This document shows, piece by piece, positions 35,281-45,900 of a DNA stretch of 64,000 bases. Under the pieces are notes generated by a model. It saw nothing but the letters and a program-made list of their open reading frames with translations, did no database searches and was not told the DNA's origin. Origin of the DNA: Ilex aquifolium (taxonomy: Eukaryota > Streptophyta > Magnoliopsida > Aquifoliales > Aquifoliaceae). Position numbers and translations under genes: made by a program. Positions within the stretch are counted from its first letter, which is position 1; each line of letters begins with the position of its first letter. Location of the stretch: contig OX637392.1 of assembly GCA_951799425.1 (NCBI GenBank), forward strand, positions 35,995,593 through 36,059,592. The letters run 5' to 3'.

Positions 35281-35372
35281 ATTTCACACTTAAGGAGGAG
35301 CTAGGAGCCGAGGAGCCCGCCCATTGGGAGACTCCGCTTGACGGGAGTGTGGATCCCGAGGTGGACGCTTAG
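35281..35372 (+). other. Conserved 92-nt open frame in exon after the LTR intron
   Basis: The frame enters with a split codon (G|AT if exon 1 ends in G) and reads DFTLKEELGAEE…WETPLDGSVDPEVDA then TAG. Homologous frames of exactly 92 nt occur at 468-559, 25636-25727, 31006-31097 and 56857-56766 (minus). No in-frame ATG was found, and in this copy the joined upstream frame has TAA, so translation is not established. Confidence 0.4.
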
Positions 35373-35809
35373 AGCGACACTTTTATTTTGTTCTAGACTA
35401 GATTATGCTTAGAATATCCTTTTGAGGTCTAGTTCCTTTTTGTTATTTTCGCTGCGTTATATTATTACATTTTGGAGATGTAAAGGTCAAGATTGAGCCT
35501 ATTCTTTTGGGATAATAGTGTGGATATGATATATGGTGAATGAAAGTTTATTTTATGATGGATAAATGGACCCGGTGTGGTCAATAGTTATGCATATGTG
35601 GACTCGGTGTGGTCAAATGTAATATAATTGTACATGTTGTGTTTTGGGTAGAGCTCCCCGTACAAAGGAGACTCTGCCCAAATTTTGTTAAAATATGAAT
35701 GGTTGATGAATGAAACTTTCGTCGTGATGGATTTACTTAGTGCTCTCATGCGGTGAATGGTTTTTAGAATGTAATGTCACCCAAGGGGGTTTTTGGGGCG
35801 TTACAAATT

Positions 35810-35821
35810 TGGTATCAGAGC
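35810..35821 (+). other. Family A primer-binding site
   Basis: TGGTATCAGAGC four bases after the LTR end. tRNA-iMet type. Confidence 0.9.
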
Positions 35822-35994
35822 TTAGGCTTGAGGTCTTACATGGGAGCTGTAGGTTATGGATTATCACTACGGAAGTAGGATTAGGTTGAAGAAAATTGTT
35901 GGTCTAATTTTAAATGAACCTTATGCTTTAGATTAAAGTGATATTTAGGATGTCTTGTGCATCAATAAAACTAAATTGTGAATTGATGTGCAGG

Positions 35995-38751
35995 ATGGAC
36001 GGTGAACAGGTACGTGGACGTGGACGTGGGCGTGGTCGTGGTCGTGGTCGTGGAGGTGAAGCAAATCCACCACCTCCCGACGCCATACAGGGTATTTACC
36101 AATGCTTAAGGGAACTCACCACCCTATTGCAACAACCAGGTGGGAACAACCACCACAACGGTGGAGTTCGTCCTGTAGTCCAAGTACCGGGCAACGGCGA
36201 TGAGAACCGAAGGATGGTGGCTCTTCGAGAATTTCTACGGCAACACCCACCCACCTTCCAAGGGAGCTCCAATCCCTTAGATGCGGATAGATGGATCCGC
36301 CGGGTGAAAAAAATTTGTGATGGTATGGGGATCGCCGGGGACCTTCAGGTTGGCTTGGCTACCTACTTGTTGGAAGGGGAGGCCGATTACTGGTGGGAGT
36401 CAGTGAAGAAGAGGAGGGACACTGATACGCTCACTTGGGAAGAGTTTGAGCAAAGCTTCAACGACAAGTATTTTCCAGAGTCTGTCAGAGATAAGATGAG
36501 TGCAGACTTTCTAGCCTTGCGGCAGGGTAGTATGACCGTGGCTGAGTATGAGAGGAGGTTCGATGAGCTATCCCGTTATGCTTCAGAGTTCATATCCACC
36601 GAGGATAGGAGGGCCAAGCGCTTCGAGCAGGGTTTGAGACCGACCATCAGAGAAAAGCTTGTGGCACTCAAAATCCGGGATTACAGAGATTTGGTTGATA
36701 GAGCGGCATTGGTGGAGAGAGACATTGATGACTCTCAGAGGAGACAGAGCTATGCTAGAGGAGGCCCGATCCATACAGGTGCCAGTAGCAGTGGAGCACC
36801 GAGGGCGTTACCATACCGTCGCCCTGATCAGGCGGTGGGGCAGAGACCTCCTACAGTCCGAGGGGAGGGGTATGCCCTGACTAGACCAAGCACTGACCCT
36901 CGTCAATGCTTTGCATGTGGAGGTGTAGGGCACTTCCGAAACAACTGCCCGTCGCTTCCACCCAAGACCAATCAATCAACCGGGCCATCAAATGCAAATA
37001 GGCCCCCTCCACCACCGAGACCATTGAGAGCTCAAGCTCCCGGTGATGCCAATCCGGGGAGGGTATTTGCCTTAACCCAACCGGAGGAGGATGCCTCCAA
37101 TGCCGTTGTGGAAGGTATCATTCTTCTCTACAATTCTTGGACCCGAATCTTATTCGATCCCGGTGCTACTCATTCTTTTATACGTACTGCATATGCTATG
37201 AATTTGGGATTGGGTTTCGAGAAGTTAGAACATGCCTTGACTATTGACTTGCCTACGGGAGAACAATTGGGTACTAGCCGAGTCTGCAAGGGTTGTGTGC
37301 TTCGTATTGGGGAGTACGAATTGATTGTGGATTTGATTGCTTTAGAGATGAAGGGATATGACGTGATTTTTGGGATGAACTTGTTATCCGCTTTTCGGAT
37401 GGTAATGGATTGTTTCTGCAAGCGGATTACATTTCAATTGCCGGGAGGAGTCATTTTCAGTTTTGTGAATAACCGAGATTCTTTCCATCCATTTCCTACT
37501 ACGAGAAGTAAATTCTTAAAAGCTAAGGCAGGGAGCCACTTGAGTTTCTTGGCTAGCTTGATGGGAGATGATCAGGATAGATCCCAATCGGGTATGGTGT
37601 TGATTGTATCGAATTTTTCGGATGTCTTCCCAGATGAATTACCCGGGTTACCGCCACAGAGAGAGATTGAGTTCGCAATCGATCTTTATCCGGGAACCGA
37701 ACCTATTTCTATTGCTCCTTATCGGATGACACCTTTGGAGTTGAAGGAGCTAAGGAAGCAATTGGACCACTTGCTGGCAATTGGATTCATCCGTCTGAGC
37801 ACTTCACCTTGGGGAGCCCCGGTCCTCTTTGTGAAGAAGACGGATGAAACACTTCGGTTATGCACAGATTACCGACGGTTTAATCGGGTGACGGTGAAGA
37901 ACAAGTATCCTTTGCCGCGCATTGATGATTTATTTGATCAGTTGAGGGGTTCTAAGTTCTACTCCAAGATTGATCTCCGCACCGGGTACCATCAACTGCG
38001 TATCAAGGAGGAGGATATTCCTAAGACTGTTTTTCGTACTTGGTATGGTCACTTCGAGTATACGGTGATGCCGTTCGGATTGACTAATGCTCTAACAGCC
38101 TTCATGGATTTGATGCACAGGGTATTCCGGCCATATCTAGATCAATTTGTCATTGTGTTTATTGATGACATATTGATTTATTCTCGGACAAAAGAAGAAC
38201 ATGCACATCATCTCTCGGTTGTGCTACAAACATTGAGAGAACATAAGTTATATGCGAAGAGGAGCAAGTGTGAGTTTTGGATGAAGGAAATGAAGTTCAT
38301 TGGCTATGTTGTGTCCGAGCAAGGGGTAGCGGTTGATTCCTCGAAGATTGAGGTCGTGATGCAATGGGAACCACCAAAGAACGTGACAGAAATACGTAGT
38401 TTCTTGGGGTTAGCCGGCTACTATCGTAGGTTTGTGGAAGGTTTTTCCAAGCTTGCGATGCCGATGACTCGTCTTACCAAGAAGGGGGAGAAATTTGTGT
38501 GGACTCAAGCGTGTGAATTAGCTTTTCGCACCTTGAAGGAAAAGTTGACGACGGCACCGATCCTCATTATTTCGAACAGTGGAGAAGGTTACGATGTTTA
38601 CACCGATGCTTCACTACGAGGCTTGGGATGTGTGTTGATGCAAGGAGGCAAGGTGGTTGCTTATGGCTCGAGACAACTCAAGATTCATGAGCAGAACTAT
38701 CCCACTCACGACTTGGAGCTAGCCGCTGTGGTTTTTGCTCTTAAGTTGTGA
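35995..38751 (+). CDS. Family A Gag-Pol, 918-codon open part: Gag, protease, RT, start of RNase H
   Basis: Structural and replication polyprotein of the chromovirus. I start it at the ATG at 35995 ([12 protein letters not shown]), because the same MDG start occurs in the minus-strand copy; an upstream in-frame ATG at 35938 would only add leader residues. Order: Arg/Gly-rich N-terminus; capsid region with '[20 protein letters not shown]' and '[20 protein letters not shown]'; CCHC knuckle C-x2-C-x4-H-x4-C at residue ~305; protease with [10 protein letters not shown] at ~386 (DPG is a common plant variant of DT/SG); RT with LFVKK, '[20 protein letters not shown]' and catalytic VIVFIDDIL at ~724; RNase H beginning at '[13 protein letters not shown]'. 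A TGA at 38749 replaces the Trp codon expected inside RNase H. Up to there the reading frame is intact. Confidence 0.9.
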   Translation: MDGEQVRGRGRGRGRGRGRGGEANPPPPDAIQGIYQCLRELTTLLQQPGGNNHHNGGVRPVVQVPGNGDENRRMVALREFLRQHPPTFQGSSNPLDADRWIRRVKKICDGMGIAGDLQVGLATYLLEGEADYWWESVKKRRDTDTLTWEEFEQSFNDKYFPESVRDKMSADFLALRQGSMTVAEYERRFDELSRYASEFISTEDRRAKRFEQGLRPTIREKLVALKIRDYRDLVDRAALVERDIDDSQRRQSYARGGPIHTGASSSGAPRALPYRRPDQAVGQRPPTVRGEGYALTRPSTDPRQCFACGGVGHFRNNCPSLPPKTNQSTGPSNANRPPPPPRPLRAQAPGDANPGRVFALTQPEEDASNAVVEGIILLYNSWTRILFDPGATHSFIRTAYAMNLGLGFEKLEHALTIDLPTGEQLGTSRVCKGCVLRIGEYELIVDLIALEMKGYDVIFGMNLLSAFRMVMDCFCKRITFQLPGGVIFSFVNNRDSFHPFPTTRSKFLKAKAGSHLSFLASLMGDDQDRSQSGMVLIVSNFSDVFPDELPGLPPQREIEFAIDLYPGTEPISIAPYRMTPLELKELRKQLDHLLAIGFIRLSTSPWGAPVLFVKKTDETLRLCTDYRRFNRVTVKNKYPLPRIDDLFDQLRGSKFYSKIDLRTGYHQLRIKEEDIPKTVFRTWYGHFEYTVMPFGLTNALTAFMDLMHRVFRPYLDQFVIVFIDDILIYSRTKEEHAHHLSVVLQTLREHKLYAKRSKCEFWMKEMKFIGYVVSEQGVAVDSSKIEVVMQWEPPKNVTEIRSFLGLAGYYRRFVEGFSKLAMPMTRLTKKGEKFVWTQACELAFRTLKEKLTTAPILIISNSGEGYDVYTDASLRGLGCVLMQGGKVVAYGSRQLKIHEQNYPTHDLELAAVVFALKL

Positions 38752-40495
38752 AGGTGTTACTTGTATGGAGAGAAATTTCAAGTGTTCTCGGATCATAAAA
38801 GCCTCAAGTATGTGTTCACACAGAAAGAATTGAATCTCCGGCAGAGAAGGTGGATTGAGTACTTAGAAGATTACGACTTCACTCTCAACTATCATCCGGG
38901 GAAGGCTAATGTAGTAGCAGATGCATGGAGTAGGAAGTCTCAGGGTGAAATCAATGTCCTTGTGGCTCAACGGTGGAAAATGATTGATACGTTAGAGGAG
39001 TTTGATCTATGGGTCGATGGATCGGAGGATCGACCATGTTTGTTTAACCTAGTAGCTCAACCAATTCTCCGACACAGGATTGTGGAGTTGCAACGGTTAG
39101 ATCCCGAGTTGAAAGAAATTCGGGGTAAATTGGAGAGGAATGAGATTGTTGAGGATTGGTCTATAAAAAATGAGGAGTTACAGTTTCGGGGAAGATTATG
39201 CGTGCCAAACGACGACCAAGTGAGGGAAGAAGTGTTGGGAGAGTGCCACCGATCGAAGTTCTCTATACATCCGGGGAGCACAAAAATGTATAGAGATATG
39301 AAATGACAATATTGGCAGAGGGGAATGAAGAAGGATGTAGCAAAGTTCATTTCAAGGTGTGCCGTATGTCAGCAAGTGAAGATTGAGCACCAACGACCTG
39401 GAGGATTATTACAGTCTCTGCCTATCCCGGAGTGGAAGTGGGATCATATCACCATGGACTTCGTGTCGGGTTTTCCACGGACTTCAAGAGGGCATAACGT
39501 CGTATGGGTTATCGTAGATCGACTCACCAAGTCAGCTCACTTTTTGGGGATGAAGACCACAGACTCGTTAGAGACCTTGAGCAGACTGTACATTCGAGAG
39601 ATTGTTCGATTGCATGGAGTTCCACTTTCTATCGTGTCGGATCGCGATTCTCGTTTTGTGGCTCGTTTTTTGCAGTCTACAACAAGCTATGGGGACAGAG
39701 TTACATTTCAGCACAGCCTTTCACCCTCAAACAGATGGCCAATCCGAGAGAGTGATACAGATTTTGGAAGACATGTTACGGGCTTGCGCGTTGGACTTCA
39801 AAGGGAGTTGGAGCGATCACTTACCGTTGGTGGAATTTGCGTACAACAACAGCTACCAAGCGAGTATCGGGATGGCACCGTATGAAGCTTTGTATGGAAG
39901 ACCATGTAGATCCCCGACGTGTTGGTTGGAAGCCGGAGATAGTAGTATGTTTGGGCCCGAGATTGTGCGGGAGACAACGGAGAAGATTCAGCTCATTCGA
40001 GAGAGATTACGCACAGCACAGAGTCGACAAAAGAGCTATGCGGATAGGAGAAGAAGGCCTTTGGAATTCAAGGAGGGAGATTTTGTATTTCTCAAAGTGT
40101 CACCCAAGAAGGGCGTACTTAGATTCGGAAAGAAAGGAAAACTCGCTCCAAGGTACATCGATCCATTTGAAGTGATCAAGACAGTGGGCAAAGTAGCATA
40201 CCAACTTCGGCTACCAGCACCGTTGTCAGGAGTTCATGACGTGTTCCACGTTTCAATGTTGAGGAAGTGTCAACCAGATACGTCACATGTCGTGGATTTG
40301 AAGGATATTGAAGTGCAAGATGGAGTCACCTATGAAGAGCAGCCGGTGAAGATTCTTGATATCAAGGAGAAAGTGCTTCGCAACAAGGTAATCCAGCTGG
40401 TGAAAGTCCTGTGGCAACATCATGGCGTGGAAGAAGCAACTTGGGAACCGGAGTGGGAGATGCGAGAGAAATATCCATATTTGTTCGCTACTTGA
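38752..40495 (+). pseudogene. Family A RNase H end, integrase and chromodomain-like tail (broken)
   Basis: Continues the same frame after the TGA: RNase H/connection ('FSDHKSLKYVFTQKELNLRQ'), then integrase. The zinc-binding HHCC region (GECHRSKFSIH … CAVCQQVK) is split by a second TGA at 39304-39306, where a CGA Arg codon is expected. The catalytic blocks [19 protein letters not shown] and GQSER are recognisable. Two bases are missing near 39676-39680 relative to the minus-strand copy, which moves the frame; the rest (39690-40495) is open, with GPF-like 'PRYIDPFEVIKTVGKVAYQL' and the tail 'VKVLWQHHGVEEATWEPEWE' typical of chromodomain-bearing integrases. Integrase could not be made as one protein. 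Confidence 0.88.
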
Positions 40496-40498
40496 GGT

Positions 40499-40536
40499 AA
40501 GTTTCGAGGACGAAACTTTCTTTAAGGGGGGTGGAT
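40499..40536 (+). promoter_or_regulatory. Hairpin plus polypurine tract of family A
   Basis: AAGTTTCG-AGGA-CGAAACTT at 40499-40518 lies four bases after the pol stop codon. The purine-rich AAGGGGGGTGGAT (40524-40536) abuts the 3' LTR and should prime plus-strand DNA synthesis. The hairpin recurs at this place in all six element 3' ends seen here. Confidence 0.75.
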
Positions 40537-42779
40537 TATAACACCCCGCATTTTTTTTTATATATGCATATAGATATATAGTAAATAATTGTTGTAAAAA
40601 TGAGGATATGTGTAGTGATGTGTGTTTGAATTTGGTAGATTGGAAAAGTAGAGATTTAAAATATTAGTGGAAATAATAGTTGAAATTTAGTTTTAATAAG
40701 TGAAAATATGAAATTTTAGGTCCTAGAACTTGTATTAAATAGGTTTGGTGTAAAAATATGTGTTGGAGAGGTTTGGGATGGATTTGGTTGGCTTAGGAAT
40801 AGATTGGAAATGGAAAAAGGAATGAAACAGTGAACAATGCACGTGAACAGTACACTGGCTGCAACTTCAAGCCCAATTTAGACCTTGATGAAATCAATAT
40901 CTTTCAAAACTAAAACATGAAAGTTGTAGAGCTCTTTCTTAGCATTCCATAACATCTTGAATCATCTCAATCGGAGCTCGGATGAGAGAGTTATGCCCCG
41001 ATAACGAAGTGATATCGAAACAGCCCATGAACAGTAAAAAAAAAAAACGGGACTGCTGTGTTTAAAAACACAGATTTCAGCCCTTTACTATCATTTCTCT
41101 CATTCCACTCTCAACCCACTTCTCTTAGGACTCTAGAGGAAGATCAAGAAGGGAGAAAAGGGAAGGAGGAGATCACAAGAACTTGGGTTCTAAGTTTAAA
41201 GTCTTGATTTAAGGTAGGGGATTTTCTCTCAATCTCTCACATTGAGGCTAGGTGTATATATATATGTTTCTTCACTCTCCTTCTCATATATATAATATGA
41301 AATACATGATTCTTGTTCTATTTGTAATAAATTCCATGTTTTGAACAATATGAAGGGTGGGTAACCACCAAAGCTCAATTTTTTTTTATCTTCAAAACCC
41401 TAGTTTTCAAGAAAAGGGGATTTTATCCTAATTTCTTCTTTGTCTTTGATTCCAAAACTTTGGTGTTGAATATTGTATAACAAAATGATATAGATTACCA
41501 TCTCTTGCATATTTTCTTGGATTATTCGATTATATGACAAATGTGAAAAATTGGAGATTTTTACTATATTTGGGAAATTGTTGTGAATTGTGAATATTCT
41601 TGGTTTCCTCATTGTATGGTTGGTGTGATGGACTTGGATTACCTTCGAGAGATGCCGTAGAGTGTTAGAGGTTAGTCTATCCCAGTGGGGGTGAGATGGT
41701 TGCCTAATGCTCGTAGTGGATCGTTGTTGTAACCGCGATCACTATTGTTCACATATATAACGAGGAAAAGGGTTAGTATACTAGACACCTTGGGAGGATT
41801 TCGTCAATGCCGTAGGAGACGGTACACGCCCTTCCTAAAGATATTTGTGATTGTTGGTTGGAATTGGTGGACTAGGTATGATCGTTGGGTAGATTCACGG
41901 GAAGCAATCAACATACATGGTACGGGGATGAACCAAAAATACATGAAATCAGGAGTTGGGTCGTTCTTGCCGATGCATTGGTATGGGACAATGCATGGGG
42001 AGAAGTCCTTCTTAAATAGCTTAAATTGAAATTTTGTTTATCGATGCTAAACTCACTTTATTCTATTAATTGATTATTGCTACTGTTTAAACTTGAGATC
42101 TCTTTTAAAATGTCACTGTTTTCATTCCAAATCTATATATATATGTTAGTTGTGAAATGAGACCGACAGTTTTCTATGTTTTCCAAACCTTGTTTGAGTT
42201 GAGAGAATTTTGCTACAGAGCTTCGTGCTCACCCCCTACAAATAACATTTTCAGATTTCACACTTGAAGAGGAGCTAGGAGCCGAGGAGCCCGCCCATTG
42301 GGAGACTCCGCTTGACGGGCGTGTGGATCCCGAGGTGGACGCTTAGAGCGACACTTTTATTTTGTTCTAGACTAGATTATGCTTAGAATATCATTTTGAA
42401 GTCTAGTTCCTTTTTGTTATTTCCGCTGCGTTATATTATTACATTTTGGAGATGTAAAGGCCAAGATTGGGCCTATTCTTTTGGGATGATAGTGTGGATA
42501 TGATATATGGTGAATGAAAGTTTATTTTATGATGGATAAATGGACCCGGTGTGGTCAATAGTTATGCATATGTGGACCCGGTGTGGTCAATTGTAATATA
42601 ATTGTACATGTTGTGTTTTGGGTAGAGCTCCTCGTACAAAGGAGACTCTGCCCAAAGTTTGTTAAAATATGAATGGTTGATGAATGAAACTTTCGTCGTG
42701 ATGGATTTACTTAGTGCTCTCATGCGGTGAATGGTTTTTAGAATGTAATGTCACCCAAGGGGGTTTTTGGGGCGTTACA
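40537..42779 (+). repeat. Family A 3' LTR (2243 bp)
   Basis: Near-identical to 33558-35805. Its first bases are TATAACACC where the 5' LTR has TGTAACACC, i.e. the terminal TG is mutated. It ends GGGGCGTTACA. The predicted intron is 41214-42254, the 92-nt frame 42255-42346 (one SNP gives Arg for Ser in the tail) and the dyad 41056-41073. Confidence 0.9.
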
Positions 42780-42993
42780 AATTCTTTTTCCTGTCTCTTT
42801 TAGTACATTATTAAGATATGTTTGATTAGTTATACTTGAGTATTATGAATATTGAAGATTCTAACTTAACAGTTAGTGGTGATAAATTGGAAAGATGTAA
42901 TTTGAGGAATCAATGATGATACCTATGCAAATTGACTTTGACATGGATGTAGAAATCTTATGTAATTTTTGGGATAATTGACTATGATTATCT
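42780..42993 (+). repeat. Right copy of ~215-bp flanking duplication
   Basis: Second copy of 33338-33557, beginning aattctttttcctgtc immediately after the 3' LTR. The L1 interior then continues with tagtaattagcag. Confidence 0.9.
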
Positions 42994-43462
42994 TAGTAAT
43001 TAGCAGATTATTGTTATCTTGAGGATTATGAATAATGATAAAGACTATGATGACTAATGTGGGTAAATTGAGGAACATTAGTTTGGGAGTCTTGTTTTAG
43101 TTTTGATTATATCATAAGAAGTTTGGTGATAGGGAATTGAAAAATATTTTGGGATCCTTGACAATCTATCTTCACATTTTGGTATATTACAAGATGTATA
43201 TTGTAATGGATGGTATCATCGGGATTCGAAAGTATATGTATCGTGAAAAGAGTGGTGATATTAGTGAAAACCACTAATAATTGATTAAATGGGTATTAGT
43301 TCTAGCTCAAGGTCAAAGATTAAGAATGAATACTTGGGAGATAGAAAATAAGTGGCCTTAATCGAGGTGGTGAACATGTAAAGATATTAAGATTGATCTA
43401 AAAGTATGAATCTGAGTACAAATGAGTTCTGAAGAGGATTGTAAGGCTTATTGAGTTGAACT
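42994..43462 (+). mobile_element. L1 interior, part 2
   Basis: Non-coding continuation of L1 between the chromovirus and the solo LTR. GAACT at 43458-43462 is the left TSD of the solo LTR. Confidence 0.65.
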
Positions 43463-45895
43463 TGTAAAACCCGAGAAAATTTGAACTTTTGCGAAAAAGG
43501 GCAAAAAGGTAAATTGCCACTACGGTACAAGTTGTAAACCTGAAATTTTCCAGAGCTCGGATGACGAAACGGACATCACCGTTGGATTCGTCTCGCGAAA
43601 TCTAGTTAGCCTGTCAAATTTCATTAAATTTCGAGTTAGTCGGATTTTTCACGTTCTACGAGGCGGTCGATCCTCGGGAGACCCAAAAACGAAATTCTGA
43701 ATAAAATTTTAAATTTTTGGAAATAAATGACGGCAAGTTGAAATAAAAATATTTTGAACTTGAACCGGAGCGAAATTTAATCGTTTCGGGGTTAAAACGG
43801 ACCCGGGAAATAAGGGCCGTGTGGCTCGTTGTGGGCCAAGTATTTAAAGGGTATTTAAAGGGTAGAAAATCAGATTTCTCTCCCCATTTGCTCAGCCGGT
43901 TTTAACGTGAGAGAGAAGAGAGGGAAAGGCTAGGTTTTCTCCACCTTCTCTCTACGATCTACAACGATTGAGAGCTCAAATCAACTCGAGCCAAGAGAGA
44001 AAGTTGTTCTCCTCGCCAAGGGCTACAAAACTATACCAAGGAGGTCGGGTTTTGGAGAGATTCCAAGGACGGGATTTTGGGAAGCTAGGGCTTGGAGCTT
44101 AAATCGGGTCTTGGAGGCTTCCCAACGTTGTTCTCCACGCTTCAAGAGGTAGGGTTTCCTCCTACTAAGGTTTATTCCAAACCTAAAATGTATTAGTGAA
44201 ATGGGTAGGATGATAAGTTATGTATCTCTTGCCTATTGTTGTTATTTTGGTGAAATGGGTATTGAAATGGGCGGAGTTCAATTCTAAATGGATTGGTAAT
44301 TAGAAGTTTCTAAATGAGATTTCTAGGATTGAGAATATGAAATTAATCCAATGTGACTCTTGGGTTATGTGAATTGTTGGCATGCTATGTGTTTATATTA
44401 TGCCTTATGAAAGGAAGTGTGTTATTACTTGATTAGGTGATGACATGCTTGGGTGTTGTTCAAGATAAAATGTTGATGCATATACATGTTGTGATATCTT
44501 GACATGGTAGAGAATTATGGAAATTATATGCTTATGATATAATTTTGCCATGAAATGTGTGAAATGTGTTTAGAATGTTCATATGTTACTCATAGCATAT
44601 TGAACATGGTAATATTGTTGCAATGAGACATCATATTGCATATGCGCGGAAACATTGCACTTAGTGGGTGTGTGTGCATGGTGGTTGTCTTCACCACGCT
44701 TGGTGATGACGAGTGGGCTCGGGTAAGATTGGGTCGATGACCTAGTCGAGTCGCACAGTTTGCATGGTTGTTAGGGTTGGGGTAGCAAGAAGGGCTAGAA
44801 AATCCCTCGGGTGAGAGACCCGGTGATTGGAGACGTACTCCGTTGGTATGAGAGTCCATAAAGTGTGTCGGTGTACGCGGAACCGTTGGTGGAAGTCCAT
44901 AAATTCCGTGTAGGTTGGGTGACCTTTGGTGTGAGTCCATGAACATCCACCCCTATAAAGACCCTGGAATAGAATGTCATTTGATGTGCAACATGAATGA
45001 CGGATTGGTACACATTGGCACGTGCATGTGTAGAGGAGCCGGGAAGGGCTCGGTTGATATGCATGAGTGGGTCTCACCTCATTCCATAGCATGGCATTGC
45101 ACATTCCATCATTGAATATATTTCCTTGCTTGGAATGTTATGAATTGTGGTTTTGTGGCATGTGAACATTTCATATGCATATAGGTTGGGGAGTAGCCTC
45201 ATTAGGAGATACCTTATTGAGCGTGGCTCACCCCTTGTGGGAAAAACATTTCAGGTGCGGGATTCACACCGGCGGACGGCTCCCATTTCGAGCCCCAAAG
45301 TTGAAGAAAGCAGACTTGTGGCTTTTTATGGTTATTTTGTAAAGCTTTTGTAAAAAAATTCCATTTTGATATGTAAATATATGGAATCAATTGTAATGGA
45401 ATTTGTACAAACCATGTTTTATATGGAAATCCTTGTCAAACATGTATTTGATGAATTGGGAAGGGTTTTGAATGGATTGGAAATGAAAAATAGGTAAAAA
45501 GGGCAAATTCTGGGCCAGGCTTACCGGTACGGTTAGGTCCAGAAGGCGTAGCGTACCGGTACGCGTACCGGTACGGTTAGGTCCAGTAGGCGTAGCGTAC
45601 CGGTACACTCTCCAAAACTCAGAATTTTTTTATTCTTTTGCCAAGTCTTTGGGCTATGTTTTCCTCCCTTCTAATGTTACAAATGGATAATAAGGGGATA
45701 CCAATGGTGGTATATTGGATCTCGGATAGGTCAACCAACCGAAAGAAATTGGACTTGTATTTTTTTTATCCCGGTAAAGGGAATGTGGTGCCGCGGTATC
45801 GGGTTAACCGGCATCCATGGATATTCCGCGGGTTGATGGGTAACGATGGGTAATCATGGGTTGATCAGCGGACCCTCGGATTTTGGGGTGTCACA
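43463..45895 (+). mobile_element. Solo LTR of family B (B2), 2433 bp
   Basis: TGTAAAACCCGAG… to …GGGGTGTCACA, bounded by perfect duplications GAACT (43458-43462 and 45896-45900). Related to B1 but clearly diverged. TATA-like tatttaaag is tandemly repeated at 43841-43860, just before a small AGAAA/TTTCT dyad. The predicted intron is 44159-45254 (AAGAG|GTAGGG … GGCTCACCCC … CATTTCAG). Confidence 0.92.
45522..45606. repeat. GTACCGGTAC palindrome array in B2
   Basis: TACCGGTA at 45522, CGTACCGGTACG at 45552 and 45564 (with GTACGCGTAC across their join), and GTACCGGTAC at 45597. The spacer 'gttaggtccag.aggcgtag' is repeated. Same position in the LTR as the CTACCGGTAG array of B1, but with a different core flank. 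Confidence 0.9.
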
Positions 45896-45900
45896 GAACT

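Larger units (their letters stand above)
33558..35805 (+). repeat. Family A 5' LTR (2248 bp)
   Basis: TGTAACACCCCG… to …GGGGCGTTACA. A palindrome CAGTGCACTG is at 33868-33877, and a perfect dyad CTGTGTTT-AA-AAACACAG at 34081-34098 upstream of the leader. The predicted intron is 34239-35280 (TTAAG|GTAGGGG … GCTCACCCC … CATTTTCAG). The 92-nt frame is 35281-35372. The later part contains 'tggacccggtgtggtcaa' twice. Confidence 0.9.
33558..42779 (+). mobile_element. Nearly complete Tekay/Del-type Ty3/gypsy chromovirus (family A), 9.2 kb
   Basis: 5' LTR 33558-35805, PBS 35810-35821, gag-pol 35995-40495 (two nonsense codons, one frameshift), hairpin and polypurine tract 40499-40536, 3' LTR 40537-42779. 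The pol order PR-RT-RNase H-INT with a chromodomain-like C-terminus places it in the chromoviruses; long LTRs and the tail sequence fit the Tekay/Del lineage. The LTRs differ at only scattered sites, so it is the youngest long element here. The usual 5-bp TSD is absent (tatct to the left, aattc to the right); a ~215-bp duplication flanks it instead. Confidence 0.88.

Noticed and set aside
36583..37421. Antisense and alternative-frame ORFs within gag-pol (also 39057-39350, 39504-39755, 50217-50463, 50352-50696, 59853-60151, 61091-61351)
   Set aside because: Shadows of the polyprotein frames, which have clear Gag, PR, RT and IN motifs.
44590..45104. Overlapping 118- and 120-codon minus-strand frames in the B2 solo LTR
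   Set aside because: Antisense to the LTR, mutually overlapping, Pro/Thr/His-rich composition as expected from local base bias. Not kept in B1.
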